From Pseudomonadota bacterium (GTDB lineage Bacteria; Pseudomonadota; Gammaproteobacteria; Burkholderiales; REEB80), in the NCBI GenBank assembly GCA_028873515.1, contig JAGWIG010000001.1, positions 1 through 64,000 on the forward strand: 64,000 nucleotides of DNA, in the 5' to 3' direction. A program made the position numbers and the translations under genes. The notes beneath the pieces are model-generated. The model had not been told where the DNA came from. It made no database searches and saw only the letters and a program-made list of their open reading frames with translations. This document shows, in pieces, positions 54,668 through 63,909 of the stretch. Each line of letters opens with the position of its first letter. Within the stretch, counting starts at the first letter, position 1.

Positions 54668-55363
54668 CTAAAAGGACACCTGAACCGACCCATCCATTTG
54701 GGCTACCCCTGTCACAATTTTTCCGGATTCCACACGAACCCTAACCTGTTGACCCGGCCATGCATTTCCCAATGCCTGGCCTAGTGAGGTCAATTTAAAA
54801 TCTGAACCTTCAGCCACAAGTTTTACCGGCTTTCCCTGAAACACTACCCAAGGCAAATGAATCATTGAAGAACGTAACACATATCCTGCCATAATAGGGC
54901 TTGATGTTACTTTACCTACCGCTTCTTCAGGGCTACTCAGGATATCCGATGGCATTCTTGTTAAATCCGCACTCTGCATATCAAGATCTGCTAAATTAAT
55001 TCTCTGCCCAGCCGCAAGGGGTCTAGCTGCAACCAGCATATGCCCCATTACGCTAATGTGAACAGGTACGCTGATATTCCAATGCGCTCCCTCAACACAA
55101 CGCACATCCACAGTACTCTCACCCCACAAACGGAATCCTGCAGGCACATAAGGATCCAGTTTTTTACATTCCGCAAGTTTTAACTCAGGATCAAGTGTAC
55201 TTACTGAAACTCTCACCTTTCCAGGTAAATTAGCTGTCTGAGATAACACAAAAGTTCGCACCAAGACTGGGATTTCGGTGAGGTTAATATTTCCCGCCCA
55301 AACATTGTGAACAAAGAAGCAAAAAAGAGAAATCAGTAAAAATCCAGACCGATACGTGTTCAT
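54668..55363 (-). CDS. flgA: Flagellar P-ring assembly chaperone FlgA
   Basis: FlgA is a periplasmic helper for P-ring formation. The 231-residue protein has a signal peptide (about residues 1-23), a SAF domain (VAARPLAAGQRINLADLDMQSADLTRMP) and the C-terminal GQALGNAWPGQQVRVRVESGKIVTG region of the family. It overlaps fliA by four bases. It is followed by the flgM promoter region. Confidence 0.92.
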   Translation of the reverse strand: MNTYRSGFLLISLFCFFVHNVWAGNINLTEIPVLVRTFVLSQTANLPGKVRVSVSTLDPELKLAECKKLDPYVPAGFRLWGESTVDVRCVEGAHWNISVPVHISVMGHMLVAARPLAAGQRINLADLDMQSADLTRMPSDILSSPEEAVGKVTSSPIMAGYVLRSSMIHLPWVVFQGKPVKLVAEGSDFKLTSLGQALGNAWPGQQVRVRVESGKIVTGVAQMDGSVQVSF

Positions 55364-56079
55364 TTAATCCAGTCCCGCAACATGCTCCTAATACGACCTA
55401 TAGCTTGGGTATGTAATTGGCAGACACGAGATTCAGTAACCTCGAGAATAAGTCCAATTTCACGCAAATTCAGGTCTTCTTCATAATAAAGGCTCATGAG
55501 TAATTGTTCCCGCTCAGGCAATAAACGTATAGCCTCCAGCAATTTCTGCCTGAATCCATCATCTTCCAGAACAACCAACGGGTTAATCGCATCACTAAAG
55601 ACATGTCTGTCAAGGAATCCCGCTTCGTCGCCATTAAAAAAATCTTCATAATAAAGTAGTTGATGGCCTGCAGCTTCCTGTAATTTTTGCTGATAATCGC
55701 CTAAGCTTACTCCCAGAAGATCAGCTACCTCTCTTTCCAAAGGTGTACGTTTAAGCGATTGCTGCAATTCTTGCATTGCTGCCTCGATTTCTCGCATAAG
55801 CTTGCGGGCCGAACGGGGCCACCAGTCCATCTGCCTAAGCTCATCCAGCATTGCCCCTCGAATCCGTTGACTTGCATAAATTTCAAAAGGCGCTTTCTGT
55901 TCCTCATCAAAATGCTGCGCCGCATCTAGCAAACCCATAAGACCTACCTGGATCAGATCATCCACCTCAACGCTGGGCGGCAATTTGGCCATCAGTCGAT
56001 AAGCAATACGTTTCACCAAGGGCAAATGATCACGGACCAGATCTTCTTGGCTCGCTGTACGATAAGGATCAACTTTCAT
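55360..56079 (-). CDS. fliA: RNA polymerase sigma-28 factor for flagellar genes
   Basis: The 239-residue sigma factor has region 2 (DHLPLVKRIAYRLMAKLPPSVEVDDLIQVG; the -10 recognition part), region 3 and region 4 (ESRVCQLHTQAIGRIRSML; the -35 part). I chose the ATG at 56079 (MKVDPYRTA), which overlaps the flhG stop; the frame is open 31 codons further up inside flhG. It is predicted to drive late flagellar genes including the promoter at 54592. Confidence 0.94.
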   Translation of the reverse strand: MKVDPYRTASQEDLVRDHLPLVKRIAYRLMAKLPPSVEVDDLIQVGLMGLLDAAQHFDEEQKAPFEIYASQRIRGAMLDELRQMDWWPRSARKLMREIEAAMQELQQSLKRTPLEREVADLLGVSLGDYQQKLQEAAGHQLLYYEDFFNGDEAGFLDRHVFSDAINPLVVLEDDGFRQKLLEAIRLLPEREQLLMSLYYEEDLNLREIGLILEVTESRVCQLHTQAIGRIRSMLRDWIK

Positions 56080-56872
56080 GAAATACCCGCTTATCAACCC
56101 CAGACATACATAGTCTTTGAAGAAAAGCAGCAAGAGACACGGCCGCGTCTTTTGGACAAGGCCAATCTGCAATGGCTTCTACAAGCGTATTAATCCCGTC
56201 CTTTCCAGATGCGGCTCCGGCAAACCTTAACGAAACATCCAAAAAATCACGCGCTGCATAAGCCATATTATCAAATACCTTCAAAGCTTCCTCAAAAGCT
56301 GGAGTTTGATTCAAATAGATCCAGAACTCTCGCCTTTTATGCCGAACAGCCTTGAGCCAAGCATAGGCTGCGGTTACGGTTGATTTCTGCGTGGATGAAA
56401 GAAGTAAACAGTCCTGGCAGGCATCAGTAGCACGCAAAGCTGCGTCAGACAATGTCAAACCTGTATAAACCAGTATGAATTGAACACCTTGCAAGCCTTT
56501 TTCTAATCGATTAATCCATCCCTGATGTATAGCAGGTGAGAATCCTGCTAAACGGTCAAGTCCCCGGGATGCCTGTAACAAAAGCACACCTTCACCTACC
56601 GGATAGAGCGCCTCCTCTAATGAAGCACGATCTTCGATAAAATGCTGTAAATCATAACGTGGATAAACTTGAAAAGTCTGGGCAAGCTGCCCTCCATCTT
56701 TGCTTAAATCGATAACCAGAACCTTACGGCCATTAAGAGCAAGGGACCGAACAAAATCTGATGTAAATCCAAGCCCCCCTGTTTGACCCAGTGCACATGC
56801 TACCAGCATGGTATGTACATATTCTCCAGCCAACACTTTTCTTAGGCCTTCAGCCTGATCAGCAAATATCAT
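56069..56872 (-). CDS. flhG: FlhG/FleN-like protein with degenerate P-loop
   Basis: FlhG (FleN, YlxH) is a MinD-type ATPase that limits flagellar number. The 267-residue protein has the ParA-type fold order and sits between flhF and fliA. The Walker A KGGxGKT is replaced by ALGQTGGLG at about residues 28-36, with no signature lysines. The A' region (LVIDLSKDGG) lacks the usual DADLG. The N-terminal DQAEGLRK resembles the FlhF-activating segment of the family. It may thus act on FlhF without its own ATPase cycle. The ATG at 56872 lies two bases after the flhF stop. Confidence 0.82.
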   Translation of the reverse strand: MIFADQAEGLRKVLAGEYVHTMLVACALGQTGGLGFTSDFVRSLALNGRKVLVIDLSKDGGQLAQTFQVYPRYDLQHFIEDRASLEEALYPVGEGVLLLQASRGLDRLAGFSPAIHQGWINRLEKGLQGVQFILVYTGLTLSDAALRATDACQDCLLLSSTQKSTVTAAYAWLKAVRHKRREFWIYLNQTPAFEEALKVFDNMAYAARDFLDVSLRFAGAASGKDGINTLVEAIADWPCPKDAAVSLAAFLQRLCMSGVDKRVFHES

Positions 56873-56874
56873 CG

Positions 56875-58107
56875 TCAAACCCCCGCCTCCTGATTTACGG
56901 GTTTGTCCTTTGCTGCCATTGCAATTGGAAATTCTGCATCTTCCAAAGCAAAAAGAGGATGTGGTCGCAGTCTGAAAGCACGATCAACGAGATATGAGGC
57001 TTGTACTGGATGGAGATCTTCAGGAACTCGCTGACCATTAGTCATGAAATAAAGCCGTAACCGGTAACGAATCAAAACATCTAAAATTCCACCCAGACTT
57101 AATGCTTCATCCACTTTAGTAATAATGCACCCGTCTACACCCGCACGCGAATAAATCCCGACAACATCTTCAAGCATATCTGCCTGGGCTGCCGCATTCA
57201 AAAGTAAAATACGGTGCACCCTGTTGTCATCCCCAGATAAAAGTGCAATTTGCTCTGTAAGGCGAACATCGCGTTGACTCATGCCAACAGTATCAATTAA
57301 GACCAGATGTTTAAGTCTAAAATCTTTAAGTGTGCCATGTAAATCGGCAATGTCGCTGACTGGATGAACAGGTACGCCAAGTATTTTGCCATAAATTCGC
57401 AATTGTTCATGGGCGCCAATTCTATAATTATCGGTCGTCAATAAGGCAATATGCGATGCGCCGTGAGCAAGGGCAGAACGTGCAGCAAGTTTTGCCACTG
57501 TAGTGGTTTTACCTACACCAGTGGGACCTACCAAAGCGTAAACACCTCCCTGAAGAATAATATCCTGGCTAGCTTCTGCTACCTGCATATTATGAACAAA
57601 CGCAGCCTTTAGCCAGGCAAAAGCCTTTGGTATATCAAGCTCCCGGGGCAAGTGGGCAGTAATCTCACGTGCAAGGCCTACACTAAATCCTGCCCCTAGC
57701 ATGGCTTTCATCAGTTCTACACGAACTGGCTCAGATCTACCCATCTCACCCCATGCAAGACCTGAAAGCTGACCCTGTAACAGGCTGCGCATATACTTCA
57801 TTTCCTGAACAATTTCAGCAGAAGGATCATGGTTAACTGAAGGAGAAAATGCAGAATTAATTACCCCGGAAACAGATTCGGCTGGAGGGGATGGACGCCC
57901 CGGCTCAGCCCTGTTTTGTCGAAACGCAGGTGCAGCTTTTTCTGCTTCCTCTGTTACAGCAGTGACTTCCTGCTCGGCAACAGCCATAATTTCAATCCCG
58001 TCTACCGTTTGCCGGTTAGAAAGGATAATAGCATCTCCACCAAGGCTCTCTCTTACGAGCCTCAAAGCTTCACGCGATGTGGGGGCGCAGAATTTTCTGA
58101 CTTTCAT
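56875..58107 (-). CDS. flhF: Flagellar placement GTPase FlhF
   Basis: FlhF is an SRP-type GTPase that directs flagella to the pole. The 410-residue protein has the basic N-terminal domain (MKVRKFCAPTSREALRLVRESLG), a variable linker, and the NG domain with GPTGVGKTTTVAKLAAR, TTDNYRIGAHEQL and DTVGMSQRD. It overlaps flhA by four bases and precedes flhG, giving the polar-flagellum order. Confidence 0.93.
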   Translation of the reverse strand: MKVRKFCAPTSREALRLVRESLGGDAIILSNRQTVDGIEIMAVAEQEVTAVTEEAEKAAPAFRQNRAEPGRPSPPAESVSGVINSAFSPSVNHDPSAEIVQEMKYMRSLLQGQLSGLAWGEMGRSEPVRVELMKAMLGAGFSVGLAREITAHLPRELDIPKAFAWLKAAFVHNMQVAEASQDIILQGGVYALVGPTGVGKTTTVAKLAARSALAHGASHIALLTTDNYRIGAHEQLRIYGKILGVPVHPVSDIADLHGTLKDFRLKHLVLIDTVGMSQRDVRLTEQIALLSGDDNRVHRILLLNAAAQADMLEDVVGIYSRAGVDGCIITKVDEALSLGGILDVLIRYRLRLYFMTNGQRVPEDLHPVQASYLVDRAFRLRPHPLFALEDAEFPIAMAAKDKPVNQEAGV

Positions 58108-60158
58108 CTACTTCCTCCCAAAATGGCAGACACTTTGATAATTTTAGCATCGGGTATCTCTCCATGGGAAATGACATGTAACTGTGGCAAAGCACGTCTT
58201 AAAAAGCGGGCGAGGAAAGGGCGAAGAGACGGGGGAGTAATCAGCGCAGGAATCAGACCTTGACGTTCCAACTGCTCTGTAGCAGTATGCGTCTGACGCA
58301 TTATGTTTTCTGCAAGCCCCGGTTCTAGTACTGATACTTCATTCTGAACAACCTGCATCAATAATTTCTCAAGTACCCCATCAAGGGCAATTACAGGCAA
58401 TTCACGCGCCCCTCCAAATATTTGCTGGACAATTGATCGGCCCATTGCTTCGCGCACTTTAGCTGTTAATTCCTCAGGGTCAGTGATTCTGGGGGCATAT
58501 TCTGCGAGAGTTTCAAGTATCGTGCGAACATCACGGATGTTAAGACGTTCTTCTAGCAGCCTCTGTAGTACCCGCTGCAATGTGCTAATTGATATAAGTT
58601 TGGGAACTAAGTCTTCAACTAATTTAGGCGAAGTTTTTGCCGTATGATCCAGAAGTTGCTGAACTTCCTCACGGCCCAGCAACTCCGCTGCATTTGACTG
58701 AAAAATCTGTGAGAGGTGAGTGGCAACTACAGTGCTCGCATCAACCACAGTATAGCCTAAGCTTTGTGCCTGCTCTCTCAGGGAAGACTCAATCCAAAGA
58801 GCAGGAAGGCCAAAGGTAGGATCCGTCGTAGCAATACCTGGCAAAGGGGTTAAAACCCTTCCAGGATTAATCGCCAGATATTGTCCGACTTGAATTTCAC
58901 CATTACCTGCCTCAACACCCTTAAGAGCAATACGATAGGCATTTAGTTTCAACTCGAGATTATCCCGGATATGAACTGGTGCAACCAGGAAGCCAAATTC
59001 CTGAGCAAATTTTTTCCGAATCCCACGGATACGTCTCAACAACTCTCCATCCTGCGCTTCATCAACAAGAGTAATAAGTCGGTAGCCAACCTCGAGACTC
59101 ACAACATCAACTGGTGAAACATCATTCCAGCTAACTTCGATTGGAGCTGATGAAGATACAGGCTGTCCAAAAGTATCCGCCGTTTCTTCCTTATTTCCTT
59201 CTTCACTAGCCCGTAATGCCCATGCAGATATACCCAACGCAGCAGAAAAAGTCAAAAACACAAGGTTAGGCATTCCGGGAATGACGCCTAACAAACCCAG
59301 CACCACTCCAGCAAGACCCAGCACCCCTGGCTTATTAAATAACTGCTGATGCAGCTGTTCACCAATATCCTGATTGGTAGTAACACGGCTGACCATCAAA
59401 CCTGCTGCAGTGGAGATGACTAAAGCGGGAATCTGTGCAACCAAACCATCCCCAATTGCCAGCAGAGTATAATTGTTGAAAGCCTGTGAAACAGACATTC
59501 CATGCTGGAGCACACCTACTGTCAAACCACCAATGATGTTAATCGCTACGATAATAATACCAGCGACGGCATCACCACGAACAAACTTTGACGCACCATC
59601 CATAGAGCCATAAAAATCTGCTTCCTGGCTGATTTCAAGACGTCGCGTTCGAGCCTCATTCTCTCCAATCAATCCTGCATTCAGATCAGCATCAATAGCC
59701 ATCTGCTTACCCGGCATTGCATCAAGTGTAAACCGGGCTGATACTTCAGCAATACGGCCCGCACCCTTTGTAATCACAACAAAATTGATAATAACCAGAA
59801 TAAGGAAAACAACTAGCCCGACAGTATAATTCCCTCGAACCAAGAAATGGCCAAATGCTTCAATTACATGACCAGCAGCCGCTGGACCAGTATTACCATT
59901 AAGAAGAACAATTCTGGTTGAAGCAACATTTAGCGACAACCTTAACATGGTCGTAATAAGCAAGACCGTCGGAAACACAGAAAAATCAAGTGGCTTCAAG
60001 GTGTATAAACTTACCATTAACACAATGACAGCTACTGCAATATTAAAAGTAAATAGAATATCGAGAACAAAAGGCGGGAGAGGCAGTATCATCATAGCCA
60101 GAATAAGCATGATGATAATTGGCGGTGCAAATTTACTTATTTGCATCCGATCGCTCAT
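58104..60158 (-). CDS. flhA: Flagellar export apparatus protein FlhA
   Basis: FlhA forms the nonameric export gate ring of the flagellar type III system. The 684-residue protein has about eight N-terminal membrane helices. The conserved cytoplasmic loop follows (SARFTLDAMPGKQMAIDADLNAGLI, about residues 145-170), then a large C-terminal cytoplasmic domain that binds chaperones. The start follows flhB by ten bases. Confidence 0.95.
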   Translation of the reverse strand: MSDRMQISKFAPPIIIMLILAMMILPLPPFVLDILFTFNIAVAVIVLMVSLYTLKPLDFSVFPTVLLITTMLRLSLNVASTRIVLLNGNTGPAAAGHVIEAFGHFLVRGNYTVGLVVFLILVIINFVVITKGAGRIAEVSARFTLDAMPGKQMAIDADLNAGLIGENEARTRRLEISQEADFYGSMDGASKFVRGDAVAGIIIVAINIIGGLTVGVLQHGMSVSQAFNNYTLLAIGDGLVAQIPALVISTAAGLMVSRVTTNQDIGEQLHQQLFNKPGVLGLAGVVLGLLGVIPGMPNLVFLTFSAALGISAWALRASEEGNKEETADTFGQPVSSSAPIEVSWNDVSPVDVVSLEVGYRLITLVDEAQDGELLRRIRGIRKKFAQEFGFLVAPVHIRDNLELKLNAYRIALKGVEAGNGEIQVGQYLAINPGRVLTPLPGIATTDPTFGLPALWIESSLREQAQSLGYTVVDASTVVATHLSQIFQSNAAELLGREEVQQLLDHTAKTSPKLVEDLVPKLISISTLQRVLQRLLEERLNIRDVRTILETLAEYAPRITDPEELTAKVREAMGRSIVQQIFGGARELPVIALDGVLEKLLMQVVQNEVSVLEPGLAENIMRQTHTATEQLERQGLIPALITPPSLRPFLARFLRRALPQLHVISHGEIPDAKIIKVSAILGGSR

Positions 60159-60168
60159 AACTCAGTCC

Positions 60169-61305
60169 TCATACAATACCCGGATCCATTCCTAATGGTA
60201 CATTGACATCTGTAGGTGGCATTGGTGGTTGGCCACCACTATCCTGGTAATGACGCAACTGGAACACCCAGGCCATGACTTCTGCAACGGCGGCATAAAG
60301 CGGCGAAGGGATCTCGGCATCAAGTTCAACATGATGGTACAGTGCTCGCGCCAATTCTGGTGCCTCAAGAATCGGCACCCCGCTCAATTCTGCCAAATCA
60401 CGAATTTGTTGAGCCAGGAAAAGCCTCCCTCGAGCCACAACCCTTGGAGCCCGCATAAGATTTTCTTCATATTGCAGGGCAACGGCATAGTGTGTCGGAT
60501 TAATGACTACAACATCCGCCTTTGGAACTTTGCTCATCATACGCCTTCTTGCCATTTCCCGCTGTAATCGTCTGATGCGTGTCTTGACCTGAGGATCACC
60601 CTCTGTTTCTTTACTTTCCTGGCGGATCTCCTCTTTAGTCATTTTAAGTTTGCTAGCATAATCCCAAAGCTGAAAAGGAACATCCACAGCAGCTATGAAT
60701 ATCATGGTTGATGCAGTAACAAGAAATGACCAGCCCAACATCTGGCCACAATGAATAATTGCAACGGGTGCTGATTCAAATATAAGGGAAAACAATGCCC
60801 CAGACTCATGCCAAATTGCCCAAACAGCAACGCCTGTAATCAGAGTAGCCTTCACCACAGCCTTAAACAATTCCACAAGGCTATTTTTGGAAAACATCCG
60901 ACTTATACCTTCAATCGGACTTAATCGGGAAAAATCAGGTTTTAATGATTCAAACGTAAAAAGCCACCCGGACAAGGCCATTGAGCCAGCAAGTATCGCA
61001 ATCAGCATAAGGATAAAAAAAGGAAAGATTGCCAAAGCAATTCCATTAAATAAAGCATGGAACTCGCTCATCAGAGAAACTGGGTCAAAGGCCATATTAC
61101 GGGTAAAACCCATACATGCACGCATCAAACTTATCAAGTGATCCAGAAGGCCTGGTGACAATTCTTCCAGCGCCCCTCCTGCAGCAAGCAGCATGATCAT
61201 CGTTGACAGCTCACGTGAACGGGCAACCTGTCCTTTTTCTCTTGCTTGTTCTATCCGGCGCTGTGACGCCTGTTCTGTTCGTTCTAGATCGCTTTCTTCC
61301 GCCAT
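60169..61305 (-). CDS. flhB: Flagellar export switch protein FlhB
   Basis: FlhB switches export from hook to filament substrates after self-cleavage. The 378-residue protein begins MAEESDLERTEQASQRRIEQAREKGQ, has four membrane segments and carries the NPTH autocleavage motif in VVINPTHYAVAL. GGGGGGAA precedes the ATG. The 403 bases upstream hold no gene, so it must have its own promoter or read-through from fliR. Confidence 0.95.
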   Translation of the reverse strand: MAEESDLERTEQASQRRIEQAREKGQVARSRELSTMIMLLAAGGALEELSPGLLDHLISLMRACMGFTRNMAFDPVSLMSEFHALFNGIALAIFPFFILMLIAILAGSMALSGWLFTFESLKPDFSRLSPIEGISRMFSKNSLVELFKAVVKATLITGVAVWAIWHESGALFSLIFESAPVAIIHCGQMLGWSFLVTASTMIFIAAVDVPFQLWDYASKLKMTKEEIRQESKETEGDPQVKTRIRRLQREMARRRMMSKVPKADVVVINPTHYAVALQYEENLMRAPRVVARGRLFLAQQIRDLAELSGVPILEAPELARALYHHVELDAEIPSPLYAAVAEVMAWVFQLRHYQDSGGQPPMPPTDVNVPLGMDPGIV

Positions 61306-61708
61306 TTCCCCCCCGACGCTTTTTGGCAGAACTTAATCATCATAGCCCATGAGTATTAAGCAATAAAGCACGTTACCCATGTTAACGGAATATCGAAATA
61401 AAACCCATCCCTTGGATTCAAAACATTTGATGGGCGCCATGGGGTAGACAGCCGCGAAGCTAAATCCCTGCCACATCACCCAGCATGCGGATCCGCACCA
61501 GGAAAATCTATAGGTTAAGACCATGCAAGCCTAGGATCCGGGATCATCAAAGTATTCAACCATGAAGATGAAGTTAACCAGTTTCGCCATAAGCTCCCAA
61601 GCTGCCCGTGCACAAGGCTATGAAAACCGCCAGCTCATGGGTTGTCCAAAGCCCGCGACCTGCATGCAGTTGTCCCGGTGCGCCACTGCTTAAGCTCGAT
61701 AGCCAGCG
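61306..61708. other. Gene-free stretch between fliR and flhB
   Basis: These 403 bases interrupt an otherwise tightly packed flagellar cluster. I found no convincing gene on either strand; the open frames are short, lack ribosome sites and do not resemble families I know. By eye, the part near fliR (about 61590-61710) is richer in G and C than its neighbours. A palindrome GCGGATCCGC occurs near 61488. It may be the remains of an inserted gene or element, or an flhB promoter region. Confidence 0.5.
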
Positions 61709-62497
61709 TCAACCACTTGCAGTCAAATGAACAATGGTCAACATTATTCCCGCCACCTCATCAAAAAGCGGGTGAAGCAACGGAAATAAATAGGGCAAGA
61801 CAAGTCCAAGAACAACAAAACCAATAGCAAGTGTAATGGGAAAACCAATAGCAAATAGATTCAACTGAGGGGCGGCCTTGCTAACAACACCAATTGCAAT
61901 ATTGGCGACAAGAAGCGCAGCAATCGCTGGCATAGCAATTTTGAGTCCAATGCTAAACATTACCGAGGCCCAACCCAGCAAAGCTTTAATTCCCCCCACA
62001 TGAAATTGTCCAGGACCAACCGGCCAAACATTAAAACTCTGGCTTAACGCCTCAAGCACAAGATAATGTCCATTAACCGAAAGAAAAAGCAAAATACCTA
62101 CAAGCTCGATAAACTGTGCAACAACTGGAACTTGAGTCCCATTTTGTGGATCGAAAAAAGTCGCAAATCCCAAACCCATCTGCAAACCGATAAGATTTCC
62201 AGCCATCTCCAAGGCGACAAAAAGGATGCGAACAGCCAACCCCATAGCAAGACCAATAAATACCTGTTGGGCCATCAACAAAAGACCTTCAGGTGATCCA
62301 GGATCAATATACGGAGGGGTTGGAAGAATCGGTGCCAACAAAATGCTTAAAAAACCAGCCAAGCCTATTTTAACTCTGGCCGGGATTGCTGTATTGCCTA
62401 ATATAGGATCAGCTGCAAGCATCGACAGAATCCTTAAAAAAGGCCACATTATGGCCATCCAGGACTTAATCAGCAATGCAGTATTAAAAGTAACCAT
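61709..62497 (-). CDS. fliR: Flagellar export apparatus protein FliR
   Basis: FliR is part of the FliPQR export channel. The 262-residue protein has six or more membrane segments and the family pattern (RVKIGLAGFLSILLAP, GNLIGLQMGLGFATFFDP). The ATG at 62497 lies one base after the fliQ stop; a TTG at 62506 overlaps fliQ. Confidence 0.93.
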   Translation of the reverse strand: MVTFNTALLIKSWMAIMWPFLRILSMLAADPILGNTAIPARVKIGLAGFLSILLAPILPTPPYIDPGSPEGLLLMAQQVFIGLAMGLAVRILFVALEMAGNLIGLQMGLGFATFFDPQNGTQVPVVAQFIELVGILLFLSVNGHYLVLEALSQSFNVWPVGPGQFHVGGIKALLGWASVMFSIGLKIAMPAIAALLVANIAIGVVSKAAPQLNLFAIGFPITLAIGFVVLGLVLPYLFPLLHPLFDEVAGIMLTIVHLTASG

Positions 62498-62498
62498 A

Positions 62499-62768
62499 TC
62501 AACCAATAAGCGAAGGAATGCTCATGAACAGGTTTCTTGTAAAATCCATTAACTGTCCCAGCATCCAGGGGCCGAATACTACAACAATAATAAAAAGTGC
62601 GGCAAGTTTAGGAATAAACGAAAGCGTTGATTCATTAATCTGGGTAGCCGCCTGAAAAATACTCACGATTAGCCCCACTGCAAGTGCACCCAACAGCATC
62701 GGTGCTGACAACAGGAGCATTAAATAAACAGTTTGTTGTGCAAGGTGAATAACCGTATCAGGGGTCAT
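62499..62768 (-). CDS. fliQ: Flagellar export apparatus protein FliQ
   Basis: The 89-residue protein has two membrane helices and the FliQ pattern (LSAPMLLGALAVGLIVSIFQAATQINESTL, around residues 18-47). It is part of the FliPQR channel and lies eight bases after fliP. Confidence 0.94.
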   Translation of the reverse strand: MTPDTVIHLAQQTVYLMLLLSAPMLLGALAVGLIVSIFQAATQINESTLSFIPKLAALFIIVVVFGPWMLGQLMDFTRNLFMSIPSLIG

Positions 62769-62776
62769 GATTATTT

Positions 62777-63508
62777 TCAGGAAAAACTCTTTACAAGGGA
62801 GCCAATGACAAGACTCCAGCCGTCCACCAGAACAAACAACATGATTTTAAAGGGTAAGGAAATAATAACGGGGGACAGCATCATCATCCCCATGGACATC
62901 AGAACGCTTGAGACCACCATATCAATAATAAGAAACGGGATAAAAAGAACAAAGCCTATCTGAAAAGCCGTTTTTAATTCACTGATGACATAAGCCGGGA
63001 CAAGAATTTTCATCGGAGTATCTTCAGGCTTAGCAATAGGGCCCTGGTGTGCAATTCTTACAAACAATGCAATATCAGATTCCCGGGTTTGATGCAGCAT
63101 GAACGCTTTAAGAGGGGGCTCTGCGCGATCAAGCGCTTCAGTGAACCCAATTTGATGGGTTGAGTAAGGTTGATAGGCATCAACATACATTTTATTCAAA
63201 ACTGGAGACATAACAAAAAAAGTCAAAAACAATGCCAGTCCTACCAATACCTGATTTGGCGGTGTCTGAAGTGTTCCCAATGCCTGACGAAGCAATGAAA
63301 GAACAATGATGATCCGGGTAAACGCGGTCATCATTAAAAGAATCGCCGGAAGAAAAGTAAGCGAGGTCAAGAAAAGCAGTGTTTGTATACTGAGTGTGTA
63401 AGTCGTGCCACCCGCCGCCGGACTACTTGTCCAGCTTACAAGACCATCAGCCAGTACAGGGGAAGTAAAAAGCAGCCCCACTAGAATTAAGTACGTTTTA
63501 CGTCTCAT
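62777..63508 (-). CDS. fliP: Flagellar export apparatus protein FliP
   Basis: The 243-residue protein has a cleavable signal peptide (about residues 1-20), then the FliP core. Family segments include [30 protein letters not shown] and [28 protein letters not shown], in separate membrane-spanning parts. It overlaps fliO by four bases. Confidence 0.95.
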   Translation of the reverse strand: MRRKTYLILVGLLFTSPVLADGLVSWTSSPAAGGTTYTLSIQTLLFLTSLTFLPAILLMMTAFTRIIIVLSLLRQALGTLQTPPNQVLVGLALFLTFFVMSPVLNKMYVDAYQPYSTHQIGFTEALDRAEPPLKAFMLHQTRESDIALFVRIAHQGPIAKPEDTPMKILVPAYVISELKTAFQIGFVLFIPFLIIDMVVSSVLMSMGMMMLSPVIISLPFKIMLFVLVDGWSLVIGSLVKSFS

Positions 63509-63909
63509 ATAGACAGGCCGACACGTTTTTTTACCTGCTTGATCAGTTGCTGAAATCGCCCTTCAGAAAGCGCGCCTATGTTGGTGGACGTGGTATCCAA
63601 CCGATCAATCAAGGTAATGTTTTGTGAAGTCACACCAAGAAGTAGGCAAGCACCCTTGACTTCGACGATCACCAAACGTTCTCTTGCACCAAGTGAAACA
63701 ACACTAACAACCTTTATCGGCCCACCTGTCACGCCCTTTACGCCCACCCTGCGAAGAATCCATACTGTAAGAGCTATCGCACCCAGGACAATTGCCAAAG
63801 CAAAAAAGGACTGAATAACACTTCCCATAATTGAAAAATCAGGTTCAGTAGCAAAAACCGGTCGTGAAAAAAACGCAACGCCTAAAAAAACCAGACGCCA
63901 AAGCCTCAT
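63505..63909 (-). CDS. fliO: Flagellar assembly protein FliO
   Basis: FliO helps assemble the FliP ring. The 134-residue protein has a signal-like N-terminus (to about residue 20), one membrane segment (about 30-52) and a small cytoplasmic domain with the family's [14 protein letters not shown] stretch. It overlaps both fliN and fliP by four bases. Confidence 0.9.
   Translation of the reverse strand: MRLWRLVFLGVAFFSRPVFATEPDFSIMGSVIQSFFALAIVLGAIALTVWILRRVGVKGVTGGPIKVVSVVSLGARERLVIVEVKGACLLLGVTSQNITLIDRLDTTSTNIGALSEGRFQQLIKQVKKRVGLSI

Noticed and set aside
61333-61524. 63-codon - strand ORF in the flhB-fliR gap
   Set aside because: It has no ribosome site and an implausible composition (many Trp, Cys and Met); no family pattern is seen.
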